The translations under genes and the position numbers were made by a program. From Alphaproteobacteria bacterium (GTDB lineage: Bacteria; Pseudomonadota; Alphaproteobacteria; Micavibrionales; Micavibrionaceae): a stretch of 51,634 nucleotides of DNA. Positions 1 through 8,188 of this stretch are shown piece by piece (position 1 is the first letter of the stretch; each line of letters begins with the position of its first letter). Under the pieces are notes generated by a model that saw only the letters and a program-made list of their open reading frames with translations, was not told the origin of the DNA and did no database searches. The stretch is from the NCBI GenBank assembly GCA_013215815.1, contig JABSQP010000016.1, positions 1 through 51,634 of the forward strand, read 5' to 3'.

Positions 1-1553
1 GCGGTGAGGCTTTACCTTCAATTGGGGCCGTTTCCAGACTGTCGATAAAATCAAAAACAAAAGATAGTAGTGATGCGTGGGAAATACAGGTTCACGGCGG
101 TAAGAATAAAGGTGTTACACCAACTGCACATACAGAGGGTACAACTGTTGAAGTCCGTGATCTTTTTTATGCAACCCCTGCTCGTTTAAAGTTTTTAAAA
201 ACTGACCGTGCAGAATTTAGTGCTATTAAAGATACAATCTCACGTATCGCCATGGCTTTTCCAGCGGTTGGTTTTAAACTCACGCATAATGATAAAGCTT
301 CACTGCACTTACCACCTGAACAAGGCAACCTCCTTGATCAAAGACGTGAACGGCTCTCTGCAATTTTAGGAAAAGAGTTTGGTGACAACTCAGTGCCCGT
401 TGAGGCTATCCGTGAAGAGCTATCTGTGACCGGTTATGCAGGCCTACCAACACTGAGCCGTGCCAATACAATGCAGCAATTCCTATTTGTGAATGGGCGT
501 CCTGTCAAAGATCGCCTGCTTTTAGGATGTATCAGGGCGGCTTATATGGATGTCCTCCACAGTGGTCGTCACCCTATTGTTGCGCTCTACATTGACCTGC
601 CACCTGCATCCGTTGACGTCAACGTGCACCCAGCGAAAGCAGAAGTTCGTTTTCAAGACGCAGGACATGTGCGCGGCCTCATGATTACAGCGCTTAAAAG
701 TGCGCTTCATGAAGCAGGTATGACAACGTCATCAACAATTTCGACTGCAGCTTTATCAAAAGCAAAAACACATTATACGCCCTCTCTTCCTCTAAGTCGT
801 AGCAACACACCAGCAGTTCCCTCTTCCTATGCAACAGGTTTTAGCAATAACAACTTGGCGGAGAAGCATCAGGAAATCTATGCGCCGAGCGCTTTAATAA
901 ACGAGGAAACAGCCTTTACGCCAACGGCCCGATTTGAAGAAACACCTGAATCGACACAAGAAGAGAAAAGCCACCCGTTAGGCGCTGCGCGCGCACAGAT
1001 TCATGAGAACTACATTATTGCTCAAAACGATAAAGGGTTAGTGATCGTCGATCAGCATGCCGCTCATGAACGTCTTGTTTACGAGAAATTTAAATCACAG
1101 TTTTCAGATAACGATATCGCTTCGCAAGGTCTTCTTGTACCCGAAATTATTGATATCGACGAAGATAAGGCCGGTCTGCTTTTAGAACACAAAGATAACC
1201 TATCTAAACTAGGTCTTGAACTCGATAGCTTTGGTAGCGGCTCTATTGCAGTCCGTGCCCTTCCCGCGCTTCTGGGGAATCGCATAGATATTAAAAAACT
1301 TATCAATGACATCTTGGATGAGCTCGAAGAGCAAGATAGCTCAACGATTTTAGAGAAGAAGCTCCATGATATATTATCCACTATGGCTTGCCATGGTTCT
1401 GTACGCTCTGGGCGCCGCCTTAATGCCGACGAAATGAACGCACTTCTACGAGAGATGGAAATCACAGAAAATTCGGGTCACTGCAATCATGGCCGTCCGA
1501 CCTATATTACGTTAGATTTAGCAGATATTGAAAAACTCTTCGGGCGCCGATAA
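1..1553 (+). CDS. mutL: DNA mismatch repair protein MutL (5'-truncated)
   Basis: MutL is the mismatch-repair ATPase that links mismatch recognition by MutS to strand incision. The reading frame is open from base 3, so the gene starts before the window; 516 C-terminal residues are present. The fragment opens with the GEALPSIGAVS part of the GHKL ATPase site, then GTTVEVRDLFYATPARLKFLK and the NVHPAKAEVRF segment of the transducer domain. A Ser/Thr-rich linker follows, then the dimerisation domain. That domain has DQHAAHERLVYE (fragment residues 350-361), which fits the DQHA(X)2E(X)4E metal site of MutL proteins with intrinsic endonuclease activity, plus ACHGSVRSG (about 462-470) and CNHGRP (494-499). 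I infer a nicking-competent MutL rather than the E. coli type. The next gene starts 12 bp downstream. Confidence 0.97.
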   Translation, partial: GEALPSIGAVSRLSIKSKTKDSSDAWEIQVHGGKNKGVTPTAHTEGTTVEVRDLFYATPARLKFLKTDRAEFSAIKDTISRIAMAFPAVGFKLTHNDKASLHLPPEQGNLLDQRRERLSAILGKEFGDNSVPVEAIREELSVTGYAGLPTLSRANTMQQFLFVNGRPVKDRLLLGCIRAAYMDVLHSGRHPIVALYIDLPPASVDVNVHPAKAEVRFQDAGHVRGLMITALKSALHEAGMTTSSTISTAALSKAKTHYTPSLPLSRSNTPAVPSSYATGFSNNNLAEKHQEIYAPSALINEETAFTPTARFEETPESTQEEKSHPLGAARAQIHENYIIAQNDKGLVIVDQHAAHERLVYEKFKSQFSDNDIASQGLLVPEIIDIDEDKAGLLLEHKDNLSKLGLELDSFGSGSIAVRALPALLGNRIDIKKLINDILDELEEQDSSTILEKKLHDILSTMACHGSVRSGRRLNADEMNALLREMEITENSGHCNHGRPTYITLDLADIEKLFGRR

Positions 1554-1565
1554 AGGAGATGATAG

Positions 1566-2114
1566 ATGAGTGAAGCAACGAGTAAAGAACAACAGAAAAT
1601 AGTACAACTCTATGGCGCACTATGGGCCTGCATTATTCTCACATGTATTCCTGATGTTTCCTTTGCGATTGTTGCAACAATTCTATTTATCATTTTGCTC
1701 ATTACAACTTATATCGTCAAAAAAAGATCTGACGAAAAAAGCCTAACTTATAATCACACGACTTACATCATTCGCGGATTATGGTTTGGAATCTTTATAT
1801 TACCAGCCGTAACAGTGACAATTGCCACTCTCTATCTACTTCCAAATTATGACCCGAGTGTAATGAATATTTGCGCACAACCATTAGCGGAACATATCCT
1901 CAATAACCCAGACGATACCGACATAAGACGTTTATATGCTTTCATTGCGCCGTGTATGGATGGTTTTATGAAGGATAATATGCAGGTGTTTCTAACAGCA
2001 GCGATTATTGCTGGAACGCCTATCATTCTTTACTTTTTGGTTCGTTTTGGAAAAGGAACTCTTTTAGCACTTAAAGGAACTCCACTAGAAAAACCGAAAA
2101 GTTGGATTGCTTAA
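1566..2114 (+). CDS. Polytopic membrane protein, function unknown
   Basis: This 182-residue protein has no family I recognise. A strong Shine-Dalgarno (AAGGAG) lies just after the mutL stop and supports the start. Hydrophobic stretches at about residues 15-32, 33-50, 68-91 and 138-160 suggest four membrane spans. A hydrophilic, Cys-containing segment with DDTD lies between spans three and four. It sits between mutL and purN with gaps of about 12 bp on each side, so the three genes are probably co-transcribed. Nothing in the sequence indicates its role. Confidence 0.75.
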   Translation: MSEATSKEQQKIVQLYGALWACIILTCIPDVSFAIVATILFIILLITTYIVKKRSDEKSLTYNHTTYIIRGLWFGIFILPAVTVTIATLYLLPNYDPSVMNICAQPLAEHILNNPDDTDIRRLYAFIAPCMDGFMKDNMQVFLTAAIIAGTPIILYFLVRFGKGTLLALKGTPLEKPKSWIA

Positions 2115-2126
2115 AAAGGAAAAATA

Positions 2127-2717
2127 ATGAATATCGCGTTTTTAGCCTCTTACAACGGATCATCGGCCAAAGCCATTACTGAAAGCTGCTTTGAAGGTGA
2201 TATCCGCGCTGCGCCCACTTTGATGATTAGTAATAATGGCGGTAGTGCAGCCCTTGAATGGGCGAAAGATAAGGGTCTCAAGACAATTTGTCTGAACAGC
2301 AAAACACATCCAAATGAAGAAAACTTAGATGAAGCCATTGCCCAAAAGCTTATGGATGAGAAAATAAAACTTGTCGTTTGCTCCGGCTATATGAAGCTCA
2401 TAGGACCGAGAACCATTGAAGCTTTTGAAGGACGTATTCTGAATGTACACCCTGCTCTTCTCCCCAAACATGGCGGACAAGGCATGTACGGCCGCCATAT
2501 TCATGAGGCAGTAAAAGCCAATGGCGAGGATAAAACAGGTATTACAATACATGTCGTAACCGGTGAATACGATAAAGGTCCAATTGTAACGCAAAAAGAA
2601 ATTCTTTTGACACCTGAAGAGACAGTTGATGATATTGAAAGTAAAGTGAAAGCTGCAGAGCCTCAATTTTATATCGAAACAGTTCAGAAAATTATATCTG
2701 GTGAAATTTCTTTATGA
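2127..2717 (+). CDS. purN: Phosphoribosylglycinamide formyltransferase (PurN-like)
   Basis: PurN transfers formyl from 10-formyl-THF to GAR, the third step of de novo purine synthesis. The 196-residue protein has the formyltransferase core: ILNVHPALLPK with Asn106 and His108, which fall at the same numbers as the E. coli catalytic pair, and GEYDKGPIV with Asp149 matching E. coli Asp144. The N-terminal loop reads SYNGSS instead of the usual SGxGSN, and the post-HPALLP segment (GGQGMYGRHIHEA) is the variant I associate with Bacteroidota-type PurN. The usual partner purM is not in the window. A related formyltransferase of other specificity is possible but less likely. The last 6 bp overlap the convergent regulator gene. 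Confidence 0.85.
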   Translation: MNIAFLASYNGSSAKAITESCFEGDIRAAPTLMISNNGGSAALEWAKDKGLKTICLNSKTHPNEENLDEAIAQKLMDEKIKLVVCSGYMKLIGPRTIEAFEGRILNVHPALLPKHGGQGMYGRHIHEAVKANGEDKTGITIHVVTGEYDKGPIVTQKEILLTPEETVDDIESKVKAAEPQFYIETVQKIISGEISL

Positions 2718-3071
2718 TTTGTCTGCGTCATTCTTCTGGCGAGATTTCATCAATTTGAAAATAAGCTCCTGATCTTCTTCTGGCATCGCAAAAAAATTAT
2801 CGAGCACTTCGGCTGATTTTTCCGAAAAACCAGAAAGATCTGTGGTGCTGATTTTTTCTTCTGTTCCAAACAAAACCCATTCAATTGAAAGATCGAGAGC
2901 CATTGCCAAATTATGCAGATATCTCGGCTGACGGGCTTTTCCTTTTTCGGCTTGCTGAATAGCTTGCTGTGTTGTACCCGCAATTTCAGCGAGTTCCGCC
3001 TGACTCAGGTTTTTAATCTGGCGGATATATTGAAGCCGATCTGCTAAATTTGGCATAGATTTCAAATTCAT
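2712..3071 (-). CDS. XRE-family transcriptional regulator
   Basis: A 119-residue DNA-binding protein. Residues about 9-68 form a Cro/CI helix-turn-helix, with LSQAELAEIAGTTQQAI as helices 2-3 and QPRYLHNLAMALDLS as helix 4. The C-terminal 45 residues are short, acidic then basic, and contain no LexA-type peptidase or other effector domain, so it is probably a simple repressor. No clear Shine-Dalgarno precedes ATG 3071; Met6 is an alternative start. It is divergent from a 44-codon ORF, and the gap between them carries palindromic ACAAG/CTTGT elements that overlap its own predicted promoter, suggesting autoregulation. Confidence 0.85.
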   Translation of the reverse strand: MNLKSMPNLADRLQYIRQIKNLSQAELAEIAGTTQQAIQQAEKGKARQPRYLHNLAMALDLSIEWVLFGTEEKISTTDLSGFSEKSAEVLDNFFAMPEEDQELIFKLMKSRQKNDADKS

Positions 3072-3104
3072 AAGGCAAGGCTACACAAAAAAACTTGTTT
3101 TTTC

Positions 3105-3133
3105 ATGACAAGTTCACTTGTAAAATAACTCAA
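3105..3133 (-). promoter_or_regulatory. Predicted promoter of the XRE regulator
   Basis: On the minus strand, TTGAGT (3128-3133) and TGTCAT (3105-3110) are separated by 17 bp. The -35 matches consensus at 4-5 positions and the -10 is weak. The palindromic operator described separately lies across the spacer and the -10 edge. This is a prediction by eye. Confidence 0.4.
3108..3121. promoter_or_regulatory. Operator-like dyad ACAAG-N4-CTTGT
   Basis: The 14-bp element ACAAGTTCACTTGT has perfect 6-bp arms (ACAAGT/ACTTGT) around TC. Further half-sites lie close by: ACTTGT at 3093-3098, TCTTGT at 3146-3151 and ACAAGT at 3179-3184, and there is a second dyad, AAAATA-TTG-TATTTT, at 3132-3146. All lie between the regulator start (3071) and the small ORF start (3188). 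XRE proteins usually bind such dyads as dimers; that this regulator binds here is inferred from position. Confidence 0.5.
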
Positions 3134-3187
3134 AATATTGTATTTTCTTGTTTAGATTTGTTTTTTATAAGGAAAAGAACAAGTTTA

Positions 3188-3322
3188 ATGGCCTATGTCA
3201 TACCTGTATCAGATCTACTAAATAAAGTGCTAAACAACCTCGGATCTATATCGGACGAGCCTATTAAACCCGCGAACGATGTTATTCAGGACAATAAGCA
3301 AACTTCCTCTAAGGACGTTTAA
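3188..3322 (+). CDS. Possible 44-residue small protein divergent from the XRE regulator
   Basis: The frame starting MAYVIPVSDLLNKVLNNLG gives 44 residues with an amphipathic N-terminal half and a polar, disordered-looking tail. An AAGGA lies about 13 bp before this ATG, farther than usual. The frame is also open upstream to an ATG at 3095, but that extension would run through the operator region and has atypical composition, so the inner start is preferred. The last 14 bp overlap the end of tag on the other strand. No family is recognised; it may be a target of the neighbouring regulator, or not be translated. Confidence 0.4.
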   Translation: MAYVIPVSDLLNKVLNNLGSISDEPIKPANDVIQDNKQTSSKDV

Positions 3323-3938
3323 AAGCTTTACGTGCTTGTTCAACTTTCTCGCGACAATGACATCCTTCTACATGATCATTGACCATACCCATCGATTGCA
3401 TGAAAGCGTAACATGTTGTTGGTCCAACAAAAGACCATCCGCGCTTCTTTAAGTCTTTTGATAAAGCCTTTGATTCATCACTCATTGTAATTTGAGATAG
3501 TGTAGCATAATCACACTTCTTCGGACGCGTTTCTTCAGGCTGTTCAAATTTCCAAAAATAAGAAGCAAGCGATCCAAAATCTTCAACGATCTCAATTGCA
3601 CGCGCTGCATTATTGATTGTTGATTCAATTTTACCTCGATGCCGAACAATGCCTGTATCTTTTAAAAGACGCTCAACATCATCATTTGTAAATTTAGAGA
3701 CTTCGTAAAAATTAAAATGGTTAAACCCAGCACGAAAATTTTCACGCTTTCTAAGTATTGTTATCCAGCTTAAACCGGCCTGAAAGCCTTCTAAACAAAT
3801 TTTTTCAAACAATCGATAATCATCAGAAACGGGCCACCCCCATTCTTCATCATGATAACGAATATATTCAGGATCATTACCTGGCCACCAGCATCGCTGT
3901 TTCCCGTCAACGCCTGTAATTAAGCCTGTTTTGGACAT
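3309..3938 (-). CDS. tag: DNA-3-methyladenine glycosylase I
   Basis: Tag removes 3-methyladenine from alkylated DNA. The 209-residue protein shows the family's zinc ligands Cys16, His29, His189 and Cys193 (CWW near the start, YHDEEWG, and DHVEGC at the end), and FEKICLEGFQAGLSWI carries Glu50, equivalent to the E. coli catalytic Glu38. An N-terminal extension of about 12 residues precedes the first zinc Cys compared with E. coli. Its ATG follows the TAA of the ATP12 gene with no intervening base, so translation is probably coupled. It is the last gene of the run that begins at degP. Confidence 0.95.
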   Translation of the reverse strand: MSKTGLITGVDGKQRCWWPGNDPEYIRYHDEEWGWPVSDDYRLFEKICLEGFQAGLSWITILRKRENFRAGFNHFNFYEVSKFTNDDVERLLKDTGIVRHRGKIESTINNAARAIEIVEDFGSLASYFWKFEQPEETRPKKCDYATLSQITMSDESKALSKDLKKRGWSFVGPTTCYAFMQSMGMVNDHVEGCHCREKVEQARKAFKRP

Positions 3939-4649
3939 TTACTCTGCGTTCACAAGCTCTAAAAACTGAGACGCTGCCGCGAGCTCTTTTTGTAGATTTT
4001 CGCGATCTTTTTCTTCATTCGGCGCTGCGCCGTGAACGTCCTCGTTGTAGATTTCGCTCTTGAAGAGCTCTTCTAACTTTACAACATTGAATACTTCTTC
4101 AGGCGTAATTTCTTCTTCACAAAAAGCGAGAGAAACAACAATAGAGCCCGTAAGAGATGTCAAAATATGAAGAAGAGTGAAGTAATAATCATCAAGTGCC
4201 TCGATGTAATTCCAAACGCGCTTATGCGCCTCTTCTTCTTGCTTCATTGCTTCAATTTTTTTGGTCGTGTACAGCGGTACTTCAAAGTGTTCATCAAACC
4301 ACTTTACCCAACGTCCCCAAACTTCTTTTTGTTTGGCCGCTAATTCAGGTGGCTTTTTCGCCCAATAACAAACAAGGTCCGTATCCAGATACTTCATCAT
4401 GTTGTCTGTAATGGCATCACGATCACGTATTTTATCAATCGCAGTAATCAAGATCTGTGAAAGCGGCATGGTATCGGGTTTCACATCCTCATCTTGAGCG
4501 CTCCATTCTTGAACAATTGCATCAGCAAGCGCCTGCGTTGGCGCCACTAAATCTTGCTTTAAAGGAGTTTGAACAGTCTTGCCATCAAGTTGGATCGCAT
4601 AACCTTCATCAACCTTATTCGCTGATACCATAGTATAGAATTTCTTCAT
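3939..4649 (-). CDS. ATP12-family F1F0-ATPase assembly chaperone
   Basis: ATP12 proteins chaperone the alpha subunit during assembly of the F1 sector; the family occurs in mitochondria and Alphaproteobacteria. The 236 residues start KKFYTM, followed by the IQLDGKTVQTPLK segment, LADAIVQEWSAQ, the MPLSQILITAIDKI helix and DTDLVCYWAKKP, which give the usual length and order of conserved blocks. The protein is acidic and soluble, with no signal peptide. It sits between a membrane-anchored protein (gap about 9 bp) and tag (no gap). Proximity to rluC and crcB is typical of Alphaproteobacteria as I remember them. Confidence 0.9.
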   Translation of the reverse strand: MKKFYTMVSANKVDEGYAIQLDGKTVQTPLKQDLVAPTQALADAIVQEWSAQDEDVKPDTMPLSQILITAIDKIRDRDAITDNMMKYLDTDLVCYWAKKPPELAAKQKEVWGRWVKWFDEHFEVPLYTTKKIEAMKQEEEAHKRVWNYIEALDDYYFTLLHILTSLTGSIVVSLAFCEEEITPEEVFNVVKLEELFKSEIYNEDVHGAAPNEEKDRENLQKELAAASQFLELVNAE

Positions 4650-4658
4650 TATTATTCC

Positions 4659-5477
4659 TTATTCTTTAATCTCGTCCGCATCCTCTAAGACGTAATCTAA
4701 GCAAATATTATTAACATTTTTATAATCCTGAGCCAAAAGGCAAGATATAATATTATCCTTATTAATCGTGCCTTCTATCACGACATCATGACCTCTCAAA
4801 ACGCTTGTGTTCCCTGCTGTTTTGATAGTTCCATCATTTATAAAAATATTGGTTCCCCTAGTCACCACCTGCCCGTTAATAGATACATTCCCGATAGACA
4901 TGCTCATTTCAGCATTTCGAGGGATCTTATAAACAATTGAGCCAAAAAGCGTTTTGGAACGCTTCAAATCAATTGAAGCTTCCATAGGTTGATTAGCATA
5001 TTGCCCAATAGCACTAAGGCTTGCTTGTTTCTCTGAAACTTCACTATCTATAATGCTGAGTTTTTCAATAGATATTGGATGATCAGTGAAAATTTTGGCT
5101 TCAGCTTTTAGTTCCTCGATCCCAAAATTATAAAACTCTCGACCGCCTATAAACATACTCACAAAAGGTACATGAACCTGAGCCTTTTGAATGCTCATTG
5201 ATTGTTGTGCAACATTCTCGCTCTGACTCAATAAAATATCTTCCATTTGAATATAAAGAGATGGAAAAAATTGAGATTTTCGGAGCACTCCTATTGAAGC
5301 TGTTTGGCCAGATATATTCGAGAAATAATTTTCAAATCCCTCTTTCAGCGGGATAGGGAAACGTTCCATCGCTTTCAAACTTAAAATCATAAAAAAGATT
5401 GAAAACGCTACAATCCATGGAAGCTTTGTAAAAAAACCTTCCCAAAATGATCTTTTCTTTTTCTCTTTTTTTGCCAT
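4659..5477 (-). CDS. N-terminally anchored envelope protein, function unknown
   Basis: A 272-residue protein with a strongly basic start (MAKKEKKKR), one hydrophobic span at about residues 19-36, and then a long polar region rich in short beta-prone repeats (IEKLSII, EASIDL, SMSIGNVSINGQ, NIFINDGTI). This looks like a single-pass inner-membrane anchor with a periplasmic beta domain. The pattern recalls AsmA/LptC-like anchored beta proteins, but I see no diagnostic motif. Two Cys lie near the C-terminus. It begins 5 bp after rluC and ends 9 bp before the ATP12 gene. I recall a HAD hydrolase at this position in many relatives; that gene is not here. Confidence 0.7.
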   Translation of the reverse strand: MAKKEKKKRSFWEGFFTKLPWIVAFSIFFMILSLKAMERFPIPLKEGFENYFSNISGQTASIGVLRKSQFFPSLYIQMEDILLSQSENVAQQSMSIQKAQVHVPFVSMFIGGREFYNFGIEELKAEAKIFTDHPISIEKLSIIDSEVSEKQASLSAIGQYANQPMEASIDLKRSKTLFGSIVYKIPRNAEMSMSIGNVSINGQVVTRGTNIFINDGTIKTAGNTSVLRGHDVVIEGTINKDNIISCLLAQDYKNVNNICLDYVLEDADEIKE

Positions 5478-5482
5478 GGTCT

Positions 5483-6499
5483 CTACTTCTTCTTTTTACC
5501 AAAACGAAAATCAATATCTTGGAACAGTTTTTGTTTCGTTGATGGGTCAAAACCAAGTGCGCGCCAACTTTTCTGCAAATCTGGTGCTAAATCAGCCTGA
5601 ATCGTAACGATTTTCTTTGTCTTCGGATGTTTAAAAGAAACTTCCCGTGCATGAAGGTGTAAACGCTTTGCCAAATCCACATCTTCCAGCGTCATAAACT
5701 CATGCTCATGTTCAATCTCACGTTTATTGTACTTAGGATCGCCAATAATGGGACACCCCATACTCTCTGCATGCACACGGATTTGGTGCGTACGTCCTGT
5801 TCTCGGCCAAAATGCCATGAAAGCGGCTTGTTTATGAGCTCGATCAATAATATCGAAGAGTGTTGTCGCTGGTAGTCCCTCTTCCACATCGACAACCATT
5901 TTCTCATTCCCTGGTCCACCGACTTTATGAATGGGTGCACGAATTTCACCATTATTCATTTCTGGCGCAGGCGCAACTAAAGCCCAGTATATTTTTTGAA
6001 TATCACGGCCTTTGAAAATCTTACCCAAATCACGCGCCGTATTGGCAGAACGCGCCAATAAGAGAACACCAGATGTATCTTTATCAAGACGGTGAACAAG
6101 GCGGGGTGTTACACCTTCTTTATTGTTCAATGCTTCTAACATGCCGTCTACATGACGTTTGATATTGGTACCCCCTTGCGTTGCCAAGCCTGTTGGTTTG
6201 TTAATCGCAAGCACTTCACCATCATCATAGATAACCAGTGACTTAATATACTCCCTATCTTCATTAGAAAGCTTTCTTGGTTTCTCATCACGCTGCTCGA
6301 TAGGCGGAAGGCGGACAACTTGCCCTTCTTGAAGCCGCGTATCGGGCTTCACACGTTTACTATCAACGCGAATTTGTCCTTTACGCATAAGTTTTTGCAA
6401 GAGACCAAAAGGCACGCCTTTTAGATTTCTAGACAGCCAGCGATCCATGCGCTGACCATCATCATCTGCTTTTACTTCGATATGCCGTACACCACTCAT
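5483..6499 (-). CDS. rluC: RluC/RluD-type 23S rRNA pseudouridine synthase
   Basis: This enzyme isomerises uridines in 23S rRNA. The 338 residues comprise an N-terminal S4 RNA-binding domain (about 15-70, with GLLQKLMRKGQIRV) and a catalytic domain with HRLDKDTSG, where Asp139 is the catalytic residue. FWPRTGRTHQIRVH near residue 235 and the GCPIIGDPKY block complete the family pattern. The tail (FRFGKKKK) is basic. Specificity (RluC versus RluD) cannot be settled from sequence alone; RluC is chosen from the crcB/ATP12 neighbourhood. Its ATG overlaps the crcB stop as ATGA. Confidence 0.88.
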   Translation of the reverse strand: MSGVRHIEVKADDDGQRMDRWLSRNLKGVPFGLLQKLMRKGQIRVDSKRVKPDTRLQEGQVVRLPPIEQRDEKPRKLSNEDREYIKSLVIYDDGEVLAINKPTGLATQGGTNIKRHVDGMLEALNNKEGVTPRLVHRLDKDTSGVLLLARSANTARDLGKIFKGRDIQKIYWALVAPAPEMNNGEIRAPIHKVGGPGNEKMVVDVEEGLPATTLFDIIDRAHKQAAFMAFWPRTGRTHQIRVHAESMGCPIIGDPKYNKREIEHEHEFMTLEDVDLAKRLHLHAREVSFKHPKTKKIVTIQADLAPDLQKSWRALGFDPSTKQKLFQDIDFRFGKKKK

Positions 6500-6876
6500 A
6501 ATGAAAACTGCCTAACTATTAACATGCCTGTAAACAAGGCGAATACTGAAAAGAATACTGAGCCCGCTACGTAAAAAGAGGATTGTATAACATCACCCTT
6601 TTCGAACATCAAAACAGCATCCATAGAAAAATTAGAAAACGTGGTCAATGCGCCAAGAAACCCCGTCATTAAAAACATTTTTACTTGAGGTGATGGCTGC
6701 CAGTAAGAATCAAATAAAGCGATCAAAATACCCATAGCAAGGCTTCCGATGATATTTACCATCATTGTTCCATAGGGGAATCCATCCCCTAGAGCACGAA
6801 GAGACGTACCATAAATATAATAGCGGGATACAGCACCCAAAGCGCCACCAGCAGCAATTGCAAAAATCATGTTCAT
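6496..6876 (-). CDS. crcB: Fluoride-specific ion channel CrcB/Fluc
   Basis: CrcB/Fluc is a small dimeric inner-membrane channel that exports fluoride. The 126-residue protein has four predicted spans and the family motifs GGALGAVSRYY (residues 10-20), GTMMVNIIGSLAMG (about 36-49) and GFLGALTTFSNFS (about 72-84), whose Asn and Phe residues line the pore. It overlaps rarA upstream and rluC downstream by 4 bp each. No room exists for a fluoride riboswitch directly upstream, so expression probably follows the operon. Confidence 0.95.
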   Translation of the reverse strand: MNMIFAIAAGGALGAVSRYYIYGTSLRALGDGFPYGTMMVNIIGSLAMGILIALFDSYWQPSPQVKMFLMTGFLGALTTFSNFSMDAVLMFEKGDVIQSSFYVAGSVFFSVFALFTGMLIVRQFSL

Positions 6877-8186
6877 TGGCTCTTCTTATCCCTTAATTTT
6901 TGCCAATAATCGAGGCGTTTCCGTATTTCACGCTCAAAACCCCGCTCAACAGGCTTATAATAGGTTTGACGCTCCATTTCCTCAGGAAAGTAATTTTGCC
7001 CTGAGAAGCCATCTTCTGCGTCATGATCATATTGATAACCTACCCCATACCCGAGATCTTTCATCAGGTTCGTTGGTGCATTTAGAATATGCGCAGGGGG
7101 CATATATGATCCCGTCTCTTTGGCGCTTCGCATTGCCTGCTTGATCGCTACATAACTTGCATTAGATTTTGGCGCCGTTGCTAAATAGATTAATGATTGA
7201 GCAATAGCAAGTTCTCCCTCTGGAGAACCAAGACGTTCATACGCCTGCCATGCCAACATAGTTTGTTGAAGTGCTTGCGGGTCTGCAAGGCCAATATCTT
7301 CAACAGCCATACGGACAATACGGCGAGCCAAATAGCGTGGGTCTTCACCACCATCCAACATACGTGCAAACCAATAAAGCGCACCATCAACATCCGATCC
7401 ACGTACTGACTTATGAAGAGCGCTAATTAAATTGTAATGACTATCATCGCCCTTATCATACACAGGGGCTCGCTTTTGAATGACTTTCAAAAGGTCATCA
7501 GTATCTATCTCTTTATCACCAGCTTGCGCATGCAGCTGTTCAATAAGCGATAAGAAATAACGTCCATCCCCATCGGCAAGTGCCTTTAATGTTTGCTTTG
7601 CATCATCGGTTAATGACAAATCACCACCTAAACGCTCCTGCGCGTTTTGAAACAACTTGTCCAACGCATCTTCATCGAGACGTTTCAAAACCAAAACCTG
7701 ACATCTTGAAAGAAGCGCCGCGTTTAATTCAAACGATGGATTTTCTGTGGTCGCGCCAATAAGCGTAATGGTTCCATCTTCCATGACGGGTAGAAACGCA
7801 TCTTGTTGTGATTTATTAAAACGGTGTATCTCATCAACAAACAAGAGCGTGCCTTGCCCTGCCTGTTTGCGCAATCGGGCACTTTCAAAAACTTTTTTTA
7901 AATCACCAACACCAGAAAAAATCGCTGAGAGTTGCTCAAAATGCTTATTTGTGTGGTGCGCAAGAATACGCGCCATGGTGGTCTTACCGCATCCAGGTGG
8001 TCCCCAAAAAACCAAGGATGGTACACTGCCCGCTTCAACCATGCGCTTTAGTGTTCCATCTGCACCAAGAAGATGATCCTGCCCAAAAACATGATCAAAA
8101 TCTTGCGGACGCAATAAATCAGCTAAAGGACGAGCAGTATCCTCGCCCATACCTGCGCTTTCAAATAGATTTTCAGCCTGCTCCAT
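6873..8186 (-). CDS. rarA: Replication-associated recombination protein RarA (MgsA)
   Basis: RarA is a clamp-loader-like AAA+ ATPase acting at stalled forks. The 437 residues include Walker A GPPGCGKTT (62-70), Walker B LLFVDE (114-119) followed by IHRFNKSQQDAF, sensor 1 GATTENPSFELN (about 144-155) and the SRCQVLVL segment. The C-terminal helical tetramerisation domain follows, including LAIAQSLIYLATAPKSN and a tail with the YPPEEM-like NYFPEEMERQTYY. Length matches the family. It starts 2 bp after the stop of the membrane protein gene and overlaps crcB by 4 bp. Confidence 0.95.
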   Translation of the reverse strand: MEQAENLFESAGMGEDTARPLADLLRPQDFDHVFGQDHLLGADGTLKRMVEAGSVPSLVFWGPPGCGKTTMARILAHHTNKHFEQLSAIFSGVGDLKKVFESARLRKQAGQGTLLFVDEIHRFNKSQQDAFLPVMEDGTITLIGATTENPSFELNAALLSRCQVLVLKRLDEDALDKLFQNAQERLGGDLSLTDDAKQTLKALADGDGRYFLSLIEQLHAQAGDKEIDTDDLLKVIQKRAPVYDKGDDSHYNLISALHKSVRGSDVDGALYWFARMLDGGEDPRYLARRIVRMAVEDIGLADPQALQQTMLAWQAYERLGSPEGELAIAQSLIYLATAPKSNASYVAIKQAMRSAKETGSYMPPAHILNAPTNLMKDLGYGVGYQYDHDAEDGFSGQNYFPEEMERQTYYKPVERGFEREIRKRLDYWQKLRDKKSQ

Positions 8187-8188
8187 TC

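Noticed and set aside
6870-6900. Fluoride riboswitch upstream of crcB
   Set aside because: crcB overlaps rarA by 4 bp; there is no untranslated space and no such motif.
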